Shown: positions 45,834-55,168, counted from the first letter of the stretch. The stretch: 64,000 nt of DNA from Terriglobia bacterium (GCA_020072785.1 JAIQGG010000005.1:62001-126000), one strand, 5' to 3'. The notes: generated by a model from the letters alone, not told the origin. Program-made: numbers and translations.

Positions 45834-46946
45834 TCAGGCATCCAGCTTCGCTTTCAGCAGGCCGTAGCTCTCGAGAGCCTTCAGCAGCTCGCGATGTCCC
45901 AAGGCCGCGCACGGCGAGGCGTAACCCACCTTGCGCGGCGCATTGTGCGCCAGGGTGTGGGCCGCGTAGGCCTGCACCAGTCCGGTCTGGCGGTAGGCGC
46001 AGGTCCCGTACATGACGCACTGTGCCCACGCCGTGGTGCCTCGCCCGTAAACCACGTCGATGGTGCGGTGCTCGCGCATGTTCTCGCGCGGCGGAGTGCC
46101 GCCTTGCACGGAATTCGCCATCTCCGCCAGTTTCCGCTCTTGCTCCTGTTTCGGCAACGGCCGGATATTCTCCTCGAAATGTTTCTCCGTGGCGGCGACC
46201 GTTTCCATGATCTGCCGGTTGAGTAGTCCGCCGAGGGTGCGCACATTGGCCACCTGGGGGTGCTGTTTGTACCACACCGGGTGCGGGAAGCCGCCCCAGG
46301 GCAGCGCCAGTTGCGTCTGGACCAGGCCGGGCACGGCCACCTCGTGCGGCGTGGCGCGGGGCCACGGCTTGTACTGGTTCTGCTCCAGGTAGAAGGCGTC
46401 CGTGGGGATGGCCGCAAAAATCGTCTGTGTGGAGCCGAACGTAGGAATGCCATTGAACATGGACAGGATGTCCAGGCTATCGATCCCGCCCGTCTCGAGA
46501 ACCAGATGCGCGGCAATATCGCTCGCCGCCGACATATAGGCCATGCCGGGCGCGGCCAGCAGCCCCTGCCGCGCAAACTTTTCACTCCAGTTTTCCTCCA
46601 CGTCGCGATGCCAGGCCTGCTCGCCCCCGATGTCCATGTAGTGACAACCCGCCTTCAGGCAGGCTTCGATCACCCGCGGGCCGTGATAGAGGAACGGGCC
46701 GACCGTATTGCAGACAACTTTGGAGCCGCTGAAGAGCAGGACCAGCTCGTCCAGCGAGCCGCTGGTTTCGGCAATTTCGTAATCCGCGGTCTCGATTCCG
46801 GGGACGCGATCCATCACGTCGCGGATTTTGGCGCGATTGCGCCCCGCGGCAACGAACGGCACGTTGTACTCCCGCAGGAATTCCGCGACCAGGCGTCCCG
46901 AAAACCCGCTGGCGCCGTACAGAACAACCGGTTTCTTGTTTTTCAT
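45834..46946 (-). CDS. Saccharopine-dehydrogenase-like NAD(P) reductase
   Basis: A 370-residue protein with an N-terminal Rossmann fold 'VVLYGASGFSGRLVAEFLRE' and 'VVCNTVGPFLYHGPRVIEACLKAGCHYMDIGGE', the pattern of saccharopine-dehydrogenase-like and trans-acting enoyl-reductase proteins. The C-terminal half has no clear domain match. ATG 46946 follows GAGGAA; a longer frame to 47063 is rejected. It is divergently transcribed from an HxlR-type regulator, which probably controls it. A role in reducing a ketone or enone of the aromatic pathway is possible but unproven. Confidence 0.78.
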   Translation of the reverse strand: MKNKKPVVLYGASGFSGRLVAEFLREYNVPFVAAGRNRAKIRDVMDRVPGIETADYEIAETSGSLDELVLLFSGSKVVCNTVGPFLYHGPRVIEACLKAGCHYMDIGGEQAWHRDVEENWSEKFARQGLLAAPGMAYMSAASDIAAHLVLETGGIDSLDILSMFNGIPTFGSTQTIFAAIPTDAFYLEQNQYKPWPRATPHEVAVPGLVQTQLALPWGGFPHPVWYKQHPQVANVRTLGGLLNRQIMETVAATEKHFEENIRPLPKQEQERKLAEMANSVQGGTPPRENMREHRTIDVVYGRGTTAWAQCVMYGTCAYRQTGLVQAYAAHTLAHNAPRKVGYASPCAALGHRELLKALESYGLLKAKLDA

Positions 46947-47131
46947 CGTATTCCTCGCGTGCAATGTTCGCGATTCCCCCGGGAATTTCCCGGAGACCAC
47001 CGCCGGCCCGGGTCCATGCCCCGGGCCGCCAGGCGCAATTTCGGCCCTGGCTTCGCAGAACATCTTAGGCTAAAGTCTCTTTTATGCCAGTAGGCACCTT
47101 TTTGTAACCTGGTATCCGAGGAGCTGCAGCA

Positions 47132-47452
47132 ATGGATGAGCGCAACTGCCCGGTCGGGCTGACGACCGACATCATCGGCGGAAAATGGAAGCCGCTGATT
47201 CTTTTCCACCTCCAGGATAAAACGCGCCGCTTCGGTGAACTGCAGAAGCTGATTCCGGAAACCACCAAGAAGATGCTCACGCAGCGCCTGCGCGAATTGG
47301 AACGCGACGGCATCATCCGCCGCAAAGTCTACGCGCAGGTGCCGCCGCGCGTCGAATATTCGCTCACCCGGCATGGCCAGAGCCTGCGGCCGATCCTGGA
47401 ACTCATGTCCGCCTGGGGAAAGAAGCATCGCACCCGCCACGGCGGCAATTGA
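47132..47452 (+). CDS. HxlR-family transcriptional regulator
   Basis: A 106-residue winged-helix regulator matching the HxlR family: '[20 protein letters not shown]' with the conserved N-terminal Cys6, '[34 protein letters not shown]' recognition helix and wing, and '[19 protein letters not shown]'. Cys6 is the redox- or electrophile-sensing residue in several characterised members. GAGGAG precedes the ATG. It is divergent from the saccharopine-dehydrogenase-like gene across 185 bases. Confidence 0.92.
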   Translation: MDERNCPVGLTTDIIGGKWKPLILFHLQDKTRRFGELQKLIPETTKKMLTQRLRELERDGIIRRKVYAQVPPRVEYSLTRHGQSLRPILELMSAWGKKHRTRHGGN

Positions 47453-47468
47453 CCGGGTCCGGCCGGTC
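47451..47468 (+). terminator. Short hairpin at the end of the HxlR gene
   Basis: GACCGG / CCGGTC with a 6-base loop, overlapping the HxlR stop and followed by CCTTCC. It is weak, and lies between converging genes. Confidence 0.3.
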
Positions 47469-47502
47469 CCTTCCTGCGGATCCCGGTGCGCAGCCCCCGC
47501 AA

Positions 47503-48372
47503 TCATTTCAGGAGCATGGAGAGTTCCTGCGCGGCAGCCTGAAGCTGCAGCAGGAACTTGGTGACCATGTCCTGCACGGAAACACGCTGCGCATGGGCGC
47601 CGACGTTCAAGGCCGCAATCCCCTTCCCGTCCGCGTTGTGGATCGGGACGGCTATGGCGCGCAGTCCCAATTCCAATTCCTGATCGACCAGCGCATAGCC
47701 ATTGCGGCGAACGAGCAGGAGCGCCTCCCGCATCTTGTCCGCGCTGGAAATGCTGCGCTCGGTGTAGCAGGTGAACTCGGCATGCGCCAGATAGGATTCG
47801 AGTTCCTCCGGCGGAAGATAGGCCAGCAAGACCCGGCCCATGGAAGTGTACAGCGCCGGCACACGGCTGCCGATCGCGAGATCAATGGCCAGAATCCGTG
47901 TCACGTTGGCGTTTGCCACATGGATGATGTCCCGCCCATCCAGCATGCCGATGGAACAGGACTCGCGCAGGAGCTGGCTGACACGATCCAGAACCGGCTG
48001 CGCGATCTTGGCCAGCGGCATGGAGGCAACGTAGGAATGTCCCAGCGTGAGGATGCGGGGCTTGAGAGAAAAGTGCCGGCCGTCTTCGGAGTCGGCCAGG
48101 CCGAGCTTGCCCAGCGTGTACATGCAGCGGCGTACCGCCGCGCGGGAGAGTCCGGTGGCCGCGCTGAGCTGGGAAATGGTCAGCAGCGGCTTTGCATGGG
48201 AATAGGCCTGGATGACCGCCAGCCCGCGGGCCAGCGAGGTCATGAAGTTGGGATCCCCGCTGAGGGTGGAGATCTGGGCCGCAGGCAAAGGCGCCACGCC
48301 CGGGGGTATCTCCCCAGGAGAGAGATAGGGGGGCTTCTTTTCGGCAAGTTTGCGCGAGGAGGCGCGGGCCAT
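47503..48372 (-). CDS. IclR-family regulator, PcaR/PcaU/PobR type
   Basis: A 289-residue regulator with an N-terminal winged helix ('FMTSLARGLAVIQAYSHAKPLLTISQLSAATGLSRAAVRRCMYTL', split here by function) and a C-terminal effector domain ('IHVANANVTRILAIDLAIGSRVPALYTSMGRVLLAYL'). The 'SLARGLAVI...LTISQLSAATGLSRAAVRR' segment is typical of the subgroup that controls protocatechuate and 4-hydroxybenzoate genes. It is divergent from pcaHGBDC across 190 bases and most likely its regulator, responding to protocatechuate or beta-ketoadipate by analogy. Confidence 0.9.
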   Translation of the reverse strand: MARASSRKLAEKKPPYLSPGEIPPGVAPLPAAQISTLSGDPNFMTSLARGLAVIQAYSHAKPLLTISQLSAATGLSRAAVRRCMYTLGKLGLADSEDGRHFSLKPRILTLGHSYVASMPLAKIAQPVLDRVSQLLRESCSIGMLDGRDIIHVANANVTRILAIDLAIGSRVPALYTSMGRVLLAYLPPEELESYLAHAEFTCYTERSISSADKMREALLLVRRNGYALVDQELELGLRAIAVPIHNADGKGIAALNVGAHAQRVSVQDMVTKFLLQLQAAAQELSMLLK

Positions 48373-48457
48373 AGATATCTCCCGGAGGGGCGTTCGTCAG
48401 CCAGAGGGAAGGATACACGATCTGGCCAATATACGCACAAGACTTCGATAATCGCCC

Positions 48458-48486
48458 TTGACATCGCCTCTGCTGCTTAATAGATT
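48458..48486 (+). promoter_or_regulatory. Sigma70 promoter of pcaHGBDC
   Basis: TTGACA (48458-48463), 17-base spacer, TAGATT (48481-48486). The small palindrome CGATAATCG (48445-48453) lies just upstream of the -35 and may be part of the regulator's site. Confidence 0.65.
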
Positions 48487-48562
48487 CGCCATGATATCCC
48501 ATCCGGTGCGTTTCCGGCATCCTGCAGCGTTGCGGGTTGATAGTGGGAGCAGGAAGGAACCA

Positions 48563-49267
48563 ATGACGAAGATCGCGGGCTATCGACGGCCTTATATCGG
48601 GACCCAGCCTAATCCCCTTCATCCACCTTACGCCTCCAGCATTAAACGGTCCCCCGGGAAACCTCTGATCTACCTCCCGCACACGCTCTCCGAAGTGACC
48701 GGCCCGGTCTTCGGGAAGGAAACGGTGCAGGTCAAGGCCTGCGACCTGACCCGCCAGCATTCCGGCGAACCGCTGGGCGAGCGCATTGTGGTGAGCGGGC
48801 GGGTGTTGGACGAAAACGGCCGCCCAGTGCCGCATACGCTCGTTGAAATCTGGCAGGCCAACGCCGCCGGGCGCTATTTGCACAAACGCGATCAGCACCG
48901 CGCGCCGCTGGATCCCAACTTTACCGGCTGCGGCCACACGCTGACCGACGCCGAGGGCCGCTACCGCTTTGTGAGCATCCGCCCCGGCGAATATCCCTGG
49001 CGCAATCATCACAACGCCTGGCGTCCCGCGCACATCCATTTTTCGCTGTTCGGACCGGCCTTCGCCACGCGCCTGGTCACGCAGATGTATTTCCCGGGCG
49101 ATCCGCTGATTCCCTACGATCCCATCTTCAACTGCACCGCGGATGAAAAAGCCCGCAACCGCCTGATCTCGCTCTTCGACTGGGAATCGACTCTCCCGGA
49201 AGAGGCCCTGGGCTATAAATTTGACATCATTCTCAACGGGCGCGAAGCCACGCCCATGGAGCCCTAA
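48563..49267 (+). CDS. pcaH: Protocatechuate 3,4-dioxygenase beta subunit
   Basis: Iron-binding subunit of the intradiol dioxygenase that opens protocatechuate to 3-carboxy-cis,cis-muconate. The four Fe(III) ligands are at Tyr105, Tyr144, His157 and His159, the same spacing (39, 13, 2) as in characterised PcaH. 'VEIWQANAAGRYLH' and 'HIHFSLFGPAFATRLVTQMYF' are diagnostic. ATG 48563 (234 residues) has AGGAAGGA upstream; the upstream frame to 48458 would overlap the promoter. pcaG follows after one base. Confidence 0.97.
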   Translation: MTKIAGYRRPYIGTQPNPLHPPYASSIKRSPGKPLIYLPHTLSEVTGPVFGKETVQVKACDLTRQHSGEPLGERIVVSGRVLDENGRPVPHTLVEIWQANAAGRYLHKRDQHRAPLDPNFTGCGHTLTDAEGRYRFVSIRPGEYPWRNHHNAWRPAHIHFSLFGPAFATRLVTQMYFPGDPLIPYDPIFNCTADEKARNRLISLFDWESTLPEEALGYKFDIILNGREATPMEP

Positions 49268-49268
49268 G

Positions 49269-49838
49269 ATGAGCCTGTGCAAGACAACGTCGCAAACCGT
49301 CGGACCTTACTTCGCCATCGGCCTCACCTGGCTGAACAAGGACAACCTCGCCAGCCCGGGCGTCGCGGGTGAGCACGTGACGATCGAGGGCCGCTTCCTG
49401 GACGGCGACGGCCAGCCCATTCCGGACGCGCTGCTCGAAGTCTGGCAGGCCAACTCGCATGGAAAATACGCCCACCCGGAGGACACCCAGAACAAACCCT
49501 TGGAGCCTGGGTTCCTGGGCTTCGGGCGCATTCCCGCCGATGCCAACGGGAAATTCCGCTTCAGCACCATCAAGCCGGGTCCGGTGCCGGGCCCGGATGG
49601 CAAGCCGCAGGCTCCGCACATCCTGGTCTCCGTCTTCGCCCGCGGGCTGCTGTGCCGCCTTGTGACGCGCATCTACTTCCCGGACGATCCCGGCAACGCC
49701 GGCGATTTTGCCTTGAACCAGGTCGAGCCGGCGCGGCGCGGCACTTTGATCGCCAGGAAGGTGCCGGGCCAGAGCGGGGTTCTCGAATGGAACGTCGTCA
49801 TTCAGGGCCCGGAAGAAACGGTTTTCTTCGACTGCTAA
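49269..49838 (+). CDS. pcaG: Protocatechuate 3,4-dioxygenase alpha subunit
   Basis: Structural partner of PcaH, 189 residues: 'TTSQTVGPYFAIGLTW' N-terminus, 'LLEVWQANSHGKYAHPED', 'GFGRIPADANGKFRFSTIKPG' and 'HILVSVFARGLLCRLVTRIYF'. As expected for alpha, the tyrosine and histidine iron ligands of the beta subunit are replaced (for example the His pair becomes 'PHILVS'). ATG 49269 follows the pcaH stop by one base. Confidence 0.96.
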   Translation: MSLCKTTSQTVGPYFAIGLTWLNKDNLASPGVAGEHVTIEGRFLDGDGQPIPDALLEVWQANSHGKYAHPEDTQNKPLEPGFLGFGRIPADANGKFRFSTIKPGPVPGPDGKPQAPHILVSVFARGLLCRLVTRIYFPDDPGNAGDFALNQVEPARRGTLIARKVPGQSGVLEWNVVIQGPEETVFFDC

Positions 49839-49857
49839 GAACGATTAGACTGGCGGC

Positions 49858-51225
49858 ATGAGCTTGCTGGAACCGTTGTTCCGATGGAAAGCGGTGGAAG
49901 AGCTGTTTTCCGACCGCGCGCGCCTGCAAGGCATGCTGGATTTCGAAGCCGCGCTGGCCCGCGCGGAAGTGCGCGCGGGGGTTATCCCCGCGCCGGCGGC
50001 GCCCGCCATCGCCGCAAAATGCCGTGCCGAGCTGTTCGACACCGAAGCCCTGGCTCGCGCCGCGGGGCTTGCCGGCAACCCCGCCATTCCCCTCGTCAAG
50101 CAGCTCACCGCTCTTGTCGGAGCAGCCGACAAAGAAGCGCAGCGCTTTGTCCACTGGGGCGCCACGAGCCAGGACGCTATCGACAGCGGCTTCGTGCTGC
50201 AGTTGCGCGGGGCGCTGCAGCACATCGAAGCGGAACTCGAACGCCTGGCGGGCGCGCTAGCGCAGCTCGCCGATAAGCACCGCGCCACTCCGGTGGCCGG
50301 CCGCACCTGGATGCAGCAGGCGCTGCCGACAACATTCGGCTTGAAGGCCGCGGGCTGGCTGGATGCGGTCACGCGGCATCGCGCGCGGCTCGCAGAGGTG
50401 CGCCGCCGCGTGCTTGTCGTGCAGTTCGGCGGCGCCGTCGGCACGCTTGCCGCCCTGGGCAACAAGGGCCTGGATGTGGCCGCGGCCCTGGGCGAAGAGC
50501 TGCATCTCGGCGTGCCCGATCTTCCCTGGCACGCGCAGCGGGATCGCGTGGGCGAAGTGGCCACCACGCTCGGGCTGCTTAGCGGAACGCTCGGCAAGAT
50601 CGCGCGAGACATCTCGCTGCACACCCAGACCGAAGTCGGCGAACTCTTCGAACCCGCCGCGGAAGGGCGCGGCGGCTCTTCCACCATGCCGCACAAGCGC
50701 AATCCGGTGACCTCCGCGGTAACCCTGGCGGCAGCCACGCGCATACCCGGGCTGGTAAGCACGATCCTCAGCGCCATGGTCCAGGAGCAGGAGCGCGGGC
50801 TGGGCGGCTGGCACGCCGAGTGGGAGACGATGCCGGAGATTATCGGGCTGGCCGCCGGGGCTCTGCACCACCTGACGGAAGCCATAACGGGTCTCGAACT
50901 GAACGCCGAACACATGGCCGGAAATCTCGAGCTGACCCACGGTTTGCTCTTCGCGGAAGCGGCGCAAATGGCCCTGGGCCGCGCCCTGGGACGCCAGGCA
51001 GCTCACGATCTGGTGCAGGCGGCATGCCAGCGGGCGCAGACGGAGAAGCGCCACCTGCGCGCCGTCCTCGGCGACGACCCCATTGCCGCCAGGAATCTTG
51101 CGAAAGAGGATCTCGACCGGCTCTTCGACCCGCGCCAATATCTCGGCGTCTCGGAGCAATTCATCGACCGCGTGCTGGCGGCGCATTCCTCCCAGCAGAC
51201 AAAAACATCCGGCGAAAGCAGGTGA
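49858..51225 (+). CDS. pcaB: 3-Carboxy-cis,cis-muconate cycloisomerase
   Basis: Fumarase/aspartase-superfamily enzyme of 455 residues that lactonises 3-carboxy-cis,cis-muconate to 4-carboxymuconolactone. The superfamily signature 'GRGGSSTMPHKRNPVTS' is at about residues 268-284, with the catalytic Ser in the loop, and 'VHWGATSQDAIDSGFVLQL' supplies the second conserved region. The long C-terminal helices and a Ser/Thr-rich tail complete it. It is 19 bases after pcaG and 5 bases before pcaD. Confidence 0.96.
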   Translation: MSLLEPLFRWKAVEELFSDRARLQGMLDFEAALARAEVRAGVIPAPAAPAIAAKCRAELFDTEALARAAGLAGNPAIPLVKQLTALVGAADKEAQRFVHWGATSQDAIDSGFVLQLRGALQHIEAELERLAGALAQLADKHRATPVAGRTWMQQALPTTFGLKAAGWLDAVTRHRARLAEVRRRVLVVQFGGAVGTLAALGNKGLDVAAALGEELHLGVPDLPWHAQRDRVGEVATTLGLLSGTLGKIARDISLHTQTEVGELFEPAAEGRGGSSTMPHKRNPVTSAVTLAAATRIPGLVSTILSAMVQEQERGLGGWHAEWETMPEIIGLAAGALHHLTEAITGLELNAEHMAGNLELTHGLLFAEAAQMALGRALGRQAAHDLVQAACQRAQTEKRHLRAVLGDDPIAARNLAKEDLDRLFDPRQYLGVSEQFIDRVLAAHSSQQTKTSGESR

Positions 51226-51230
51226 AGGAA

Positions 51231-52010
51231 ATGCCCTTCGTGGAATACGGAGACTTGCGCGTAAATTACGCGCTGACGGGAGCGGCCAGCGCACCCGTGC
51301 TGATCCTTTCGAACTCGCTGGGCACGAATTTCTCCATGTGGGACGCGCAACTGCCGGCGCTCGAGAAAGAGTTCCGCGTGCTCCGCTACGACACACGCGG
51401 TCATGGCCAGACCTCCGTGACGCCCGGCCCGTACACGATCGAACAGCTCTCCCGCGACGTTCTCGGGCTGCTCGATGCCCTGCACCTCGACCGCGCGCAC
51501 TTCTGCGGCCTCTCCATGGGCGGGATGATCGGCATGTGGCTGGGCGCGCACGCCGCGGAGCGCTTCCGCAAAATCGTGCTTTGCAACACCGCTGCGAAGA
51601 TCGGCACCGCGGAAACCTGGAGCGCGCGCATCGAAGCCGTGCGCAAGGGCGGCATGCAGGCGGTGGCCCCCGCAGTGATCGAACGCTGGTTTACGCCGGA
51701 GTTCCGGGCGTCTGCCGCGGCCATCGTCGCGCCCGCGCTGCGCATGCTGGAAAACTCCCCGGCGGAAGGCTACATGGCCTGCTGCGCGGCACTCGGGGCG
51801 ATGGACCAGCGCGAAGCCCTGGCGGCGATTCGCGTGCCCGCGCTGGTGATCGCCGGCGCCAGGGACCCCGTGACGCCGCCCGCCGAGGGCCGCTTCCTCG
51901 CCGAACGGATTCCCGGAGCGCAATACGCCGAGCTTCCCACGGCGCACCTTTCGAACGTCGAAGCACCCGCGCAATTCACCGCGGAACTCATCCGTTTTCT
52001 GAAGGCCTGA
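51231..52010 (+). CDS. pcaD: 3-Oxoadipate enol-lactonase
   Basis: Alpha/beta hydrolase of 259 residues hydrolysing beta-ketoadipate enol-lactone. 'ILSNSLGTNFSMWD' is the diagnostic oxyanion segment of the PcaD family, the nucleophile is Ser95 in 'FCGLSMGGMIG', and a catalytic His lies in 'AHLSNVEAP'. ATG 51231 follows GAAGGAA; a frame starting earlier overlaps pcaB. Confidence 0.95.
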   Translation: MPFVEYGDLRVNYALTGAASAPVLILSNSLGTNFSMWDAQLPALEKEFRVLRYDTRGHGQTSVTPGPYTIEQLSRDVLGLLDALHLDRAHFCGLSMGGMIGMWLGAHAAERFRKIVLCNTAAKIGTAETWSARIEAVRKGGMQAVAPAVIERWFTPEFRASAAAIVAPALRMLENSPAEGYMACCAALGAMDQREALAAIRVPALVIAGARDPVTPPAEGRFLAERIPGAQYAELPTAHLSNVEAPAQFTAELIRFLKA

Positions 52011-52025
52011 GGAGAAGGAGCGGCA

Positions 52026-52412
52026 ATGGACGAAAGCGAACGGTATCAGCAGGGGATGGGCGTGCGCCGCGCCGTTCTAGGCGACGCGCACGTGGACCGC
52101 TCGTTGCAGAACAAGAACGAATTCAACCAAGAGTTTCAGGACCTGATCACGCGCTACGCCTGGGGCGAAATCTGGACGCGGCCCGGCTTGCCGCGGCATA
52201 CGCGGAGCTGCATCACCCTGGCGATGATGGTGGCGCTGAACCGCGGCGAGGAGCTGCGCATGCATCTCCGCGCGGCGTTCAACAACGGCGTAACCCGCGA
52301 GGAGATCAAGGAAGTCCTGCTGCAAACCGCCATCTACTGCGGCGTGCCCGCGGCCAATTCCGCGTTCCACATCGCGGAAGAAGTATTCGCGGAGATCAAC
52401 TTTAAGCGCTAG
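52026..52412 (+). CDS. pcaC: 4-Carboxymuconolactone decarboxylase
   Basis: AhpD-like small enzyme of 128 residues that decarboxylates 4-carboxymuconolactone to the enol-lactone. The family core 'GMGVRRAVLGDAHVDRSLQN', 'TRYAWGEIWTRPGLPRHTRS' and 'AIYCGVPAANSAFHIAEEV' are present. AGGAGAAGGAG precedes the ATG. It ends the pca operon and converges on the aldehyde dehydrogenase gene with 7 bases between stops. The next steps (pcaIJ, pcaF) are not encoded here. Confidence 0.96.
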   Translation: MDESERYQQGMGVRRAVLGDAHVDRSLQNKNEFNQEFQDLITRYAWGEIWTRPGLPRHTRSCITLAMMVALNRGEELRMHLRAAFNNGVTREEIKEVLLQTAIYCGVPAANSAFHIAEEVFAEINFKR

Positions 52413-52419
52413 GCCCCGC

Positions 52420-53859
52420 TCAGAACGGGTACGGGTGGCGGCCCATCTGGATCGTTACCCACTTTACCTCGGTCATTTCATCGATCGACCAGCGGCCCCC
52501 TTCCCGGCCGCTGCCCGAATCCTTTACGCCACCAAATGGAACGGTGGCCTCGTCGTGGATCGTGGGGCCGTTGAGATGCACCATGCCCGCTTCCAGCTCC
52601 AGAGCGAAGCGCATGGCCAGTTGCAAATCATTCGTCAGCACGGCGGAAGAGAGCCCGTAGACCGAGGTATTGGCCAGGGCCAGCGCGTGATCGGCATCCT
52701 TCGCCTTGCTCACCGCCGCCACCGGACCGAACAGTTCGTCGCGGAACGCCGCCATCTCCGGGGTCACATCCGCGAGCACCGTCGGATGATAGAAATTGCC
52801 CTCGTAACGTCCCCCGGTGAGCAGCCGCGCGCCTGCGGCGACCGCCGCTTTCACTTTGCCGTCAATCATCGGGCATTGCGCAGAACGGATAAGCGGCCCG
52901 ATCACCGTATGCGGGTCGCGCGGGTCGCCAACCTTCATGGTCTGCGCTTTGGCGGCAAAGCGCTTCAAAAACTCTTCATAAATCGGCGCTTCAACGATGA
53001 TGCGCGAGCCGGCCATGCAGATCTGGCCCTGGTGGATGAAAATGCCGAAACACGCGGTATTGACGGCATAGTCGAGGTCGGCGTCTTTCAGGACGATGAC
53101 CGGGCTCTTGCCGCCCATTTCCAGAACGACGCGTTTGCCGCGCTTGGCGCACTCCGTGGCAATGATGCGCCCCACGGCGGTGGAACCCGTGAAGGTCACC
53201 AGCTTTACGCGTGGATCGTCAAAGATGACGCGTGCCAGTGTGGGGCCGTCGCCGGGAACGACGTTGAAGACGCCCGGCGGCACGCCCGCCCGATTGAAGA
53301 CTTCGGCGAGCTTGAGTCCGACGAGGGAGGTTTCCTCCGAGGGCTTAAGGACAAACGTGTTGCCGGCAGCCAGGGCGAAGGCCACCTTCTTCAAAGAGAG
53401 AATTACCGGAAAGTTGAACGGTGAAATACCCGCGACCACGCCGAGCGGGCGGCGGATGGCCAGGGAGATCAGGCCGGGCGAGTCCGACGGGAAGACGTCG
53501 CCATGGATACGGCGAGCTTCGCCGGCGATGGACCGCACCATGTTCGCGGCCATGGGCACTTCGAACATGGCTTTTCCAAAGGTGGAGCCGCCTTCGTCGA
53601 TCAGGAGGTCCACGATTTCCTGGCGCGCCGCTTCCAGTTCATCGGCAGCCCGGTGGAGGAGGCGCTCGCGCTCGCACGGGGGAGTGGCTGCCCATGCGGC
53701 CTTCGCGGCATCCGCGGCATCAATGGCCGCGCGCATGTGCTGCTCCTGCGCCATGAACACCTTGGCGAACGAGCGCTGATTCGCGGGATTGACGACGTCC
53801 GTCAGCGCGGATGCCGGAACATCAATGGCCTTGCCACCGATATAAGGGGTAGAAACCAT
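52420..53859 (-). CDS. NAD(P)-dependent aldehyde dehydrogenase, benzaldehyde/vanillin type
   Basis: A 479-residue aldehyde dehydrogenase. The catalytic Cys is in 'IHQGQICMAGSR', the general-base Glu in 'VVLEMGGKSPVIVL' and the cofactor pocket in 'VTFTGSTAVGRIIA' and 'ISPFNFPVILSLKKVAFALAAG'. The 'GVVAGISPFNFPVILSLKKV' and 'NGPTIHDEATVPFGGVKDSG' stretches are typical of the branch that includes vanillin and benzaldehyde dehydrogenases. Next to the pca cluster it could oxidise 4-hydroxybenzaldehyde or vanillin to the acid; the substrate is inferred. It is transcribed after the second MetE-like gene (25 bases). Confidence 0.9.
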   Translation of the reverse strand: MVSTPYIGGKAIDVPASALTDVVNPANQRSFAKVFMAQEQHMRAAIDAADAAKAAWAATPPCERERLLHRAADELEAARQEIVDLLIDEGGSTFGKAMFEVPMAANMVRSIAGEARRIHGDVFPSDSPGLISLAIRRPLGVVAGISPFNFPVILSLKKVAFALAAGNTFVLKPSEETSLVGLKLAEVFNRAGVPPGVFNVVPGDGPTLARVIFDDPRVKLVTFTGSTAVGRIIATECAKRGKRVVLEMGGKSPVIVLKDADLDYAVNTACFGIFIHQGQICMAGSRIIVEAPIYEEFLKRFAAKAQTMKVGDPRDPHTVIGPLIRSAQCPMIDGKVKAAVAAGARLLTGGRYEGNFYHPTVLADVTPEMAAFRDELFGPVAAVSKAKDADHALALANTSVYGLSSAVLTNDLQLAMRFALELEAGMVHLNGPTIHDEATVPFGGVKDSGSGREGGRWSIDEMTEVKWVTIQMGRHPYPF

Positions 53860-53884
53860 TTCTCTCCTCCATTGTGTAAATCCC

Positions 53885-54985
53885 TCAGCGCCAGACGCGG
53901 CGGGCGGTCTCCGCCACGAGCCGCATCTTGGCCCACTGCTCGTCCTCGGTAAGGAGATTCCCTTCCATGGTGGACGCGAAGCCGCACTGCGGGCTCAGCG
54001 CGAGATTCTCGAGCGGCACGTAGCGCGCGGCCTCGTGTATGCGCTGTACGAGCTCGTCGCTGCTTTCCAGCCTGGCCAGCTTCGAGCTCACCAGCCCCAG
54101 AACCACCGTCTTACCCCGCGGCACAAAACGCAGCGGCTCGAAGGTCCCGGAGCGCTCGTCGTCGTACTCCAGCAGGAAGCGGTCCACCTCCAGCGTCCCG
54201 AACAACTTCTCGGCCACCGCGTCGTAGCCGCCCTCCGCGTACCAATGGCTGCGATTGTTGCCCCGGCACAGGTGGATGGCCAGGGTCACGCCCGGCCCCC
54301 GCGCCGCTGCGAAGCAGGCGTTGTCCGCACGGATGGCTTCATCCAGCAGCGCATCCGGATCGGCATTCATCTCCTTGCGGATCCACTCGCGCCACTTGGG
54401 GTCCATGTAGTAGCTGTAGCGCGGTGCGTCGATCTGGATGTAGCTCACGCCATCCGCGGATAGCTTCCCGAGGTCCGCCTTCATGATCTCCACGATGTCC
54501 CACAGCAGCGCGGCATGGTCCTTGTAGACCTTTTCCGTGATTCCTCGTTTGAAGGAGATCGCCGGAAACTGCGTGGCGCTCGGCAGCGTCATCTTAATGG
54601 CGCCAGGGCTGTGCGCTTTGAGGAACGGCAGCTCATGTCCCGTCAGGGGGCGCACCTGGCGCAGCTTCGCGGTCACGATCCCGGTCACGCTGCTCACGGG
54701 GGCGTCCTTCGACTCCCCGGCCTTCCAGGTGCGCGAGATGGCGTCGCCCAGGTCGAATCCCTCGACCGCGTCGGTGAAATCACTCATGAAGTTGCGCCGG
54801 CGCAGCTCTCCGTCCGTGAAAATCTCGAATCCCAGCTCCTTCTGCTTGGCCAGAACGCGCTGGATGTGCCGGTCCTCGATGCTCCGCAACTGCTCGGCAC
54901 TGGTCGACGCAGAACGCCGCGCCTCCAAAATCTCGGCTGGCCTCAGAAAGCTCCCAATATGATCGGCTCGGTACTGTGCTGACAT
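53885..54985 (-). CDS. MetE C-terminal-domain-like protein 2
   Basis: A 366-residue MetE-like protein from ATG 54985. The zinc-ligand pattern is preserved: His238 and Cys240 in 'AIHLCRGNNRSHW' and Cys334 in 'LALSPQCGFAS', with 'YIQIDAPRYSYY' for substrate binding. It shares the fold with the protein at 40745-41752 but is distant in sequence, so it is not a recent duplicate. The sequence before its start resembles that before metF at 40743. Its placement between an IclR regulator and an aldehyde dehydrogenase suggests methyl-group handling in the aromatic pathway; true methionine synthesis is not excluded. Confidence 0.8.
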   Translation of the reverse strand: MSAQYRADHIGSFLRPAEILEARRSASTSAEQLRSIEDRHIQRVLAKQKELGFEIFTDGELRRRNFMSDFTDAVEGFDLGDAISRTWKAGESKDAPVSSVTGIVTAKLRQVRPLTGHELPFLKAHSPGAIKMTLPSATQFPAISFKRGITEKVYKDHAALLWDIVEIMKADLGKLSADGVSYIQIDAPRYSYYMDPKWREWIRKEMNADPDALLDEAIRADNACFAAARGPGVTLAIHLCRGNNRSHWYAEGGYDAVAEKLFGTLEVDRFLLEYDDERSGTFEPLRFVPRGKTVVLGLVSSKLARLESSDELVQRIHEAARYVPLENLALSPQCGFASTMEGNLLTEDEQWAKMRLVAETARRVWR

Positions 54986-55168
54986 CTCAGTATCCCACTC
55001 TAACTTAGATGGCGAGCTCCGGTAGGTCATCTAACGCGCACGGCTCATGTGGCTGACCTTGCGGACGGAAACATCTGCCTTTGATACGCGAAATTCGCTG
55101 GTCGCGCAAGCTCTCCGCAATGCTTATTCCGCCCTAGGACGGTTTACGCTCCGGACTTCGATGCGTCC

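Noticed and set aside
45745-46365. Minus-strand frame of 206 residues overlapping the reductase gene in another frame
   Set aside because: Arginine/glycine-rich shadow translation; the reductase frame has the Rossmann motif and a ribosome binding site.
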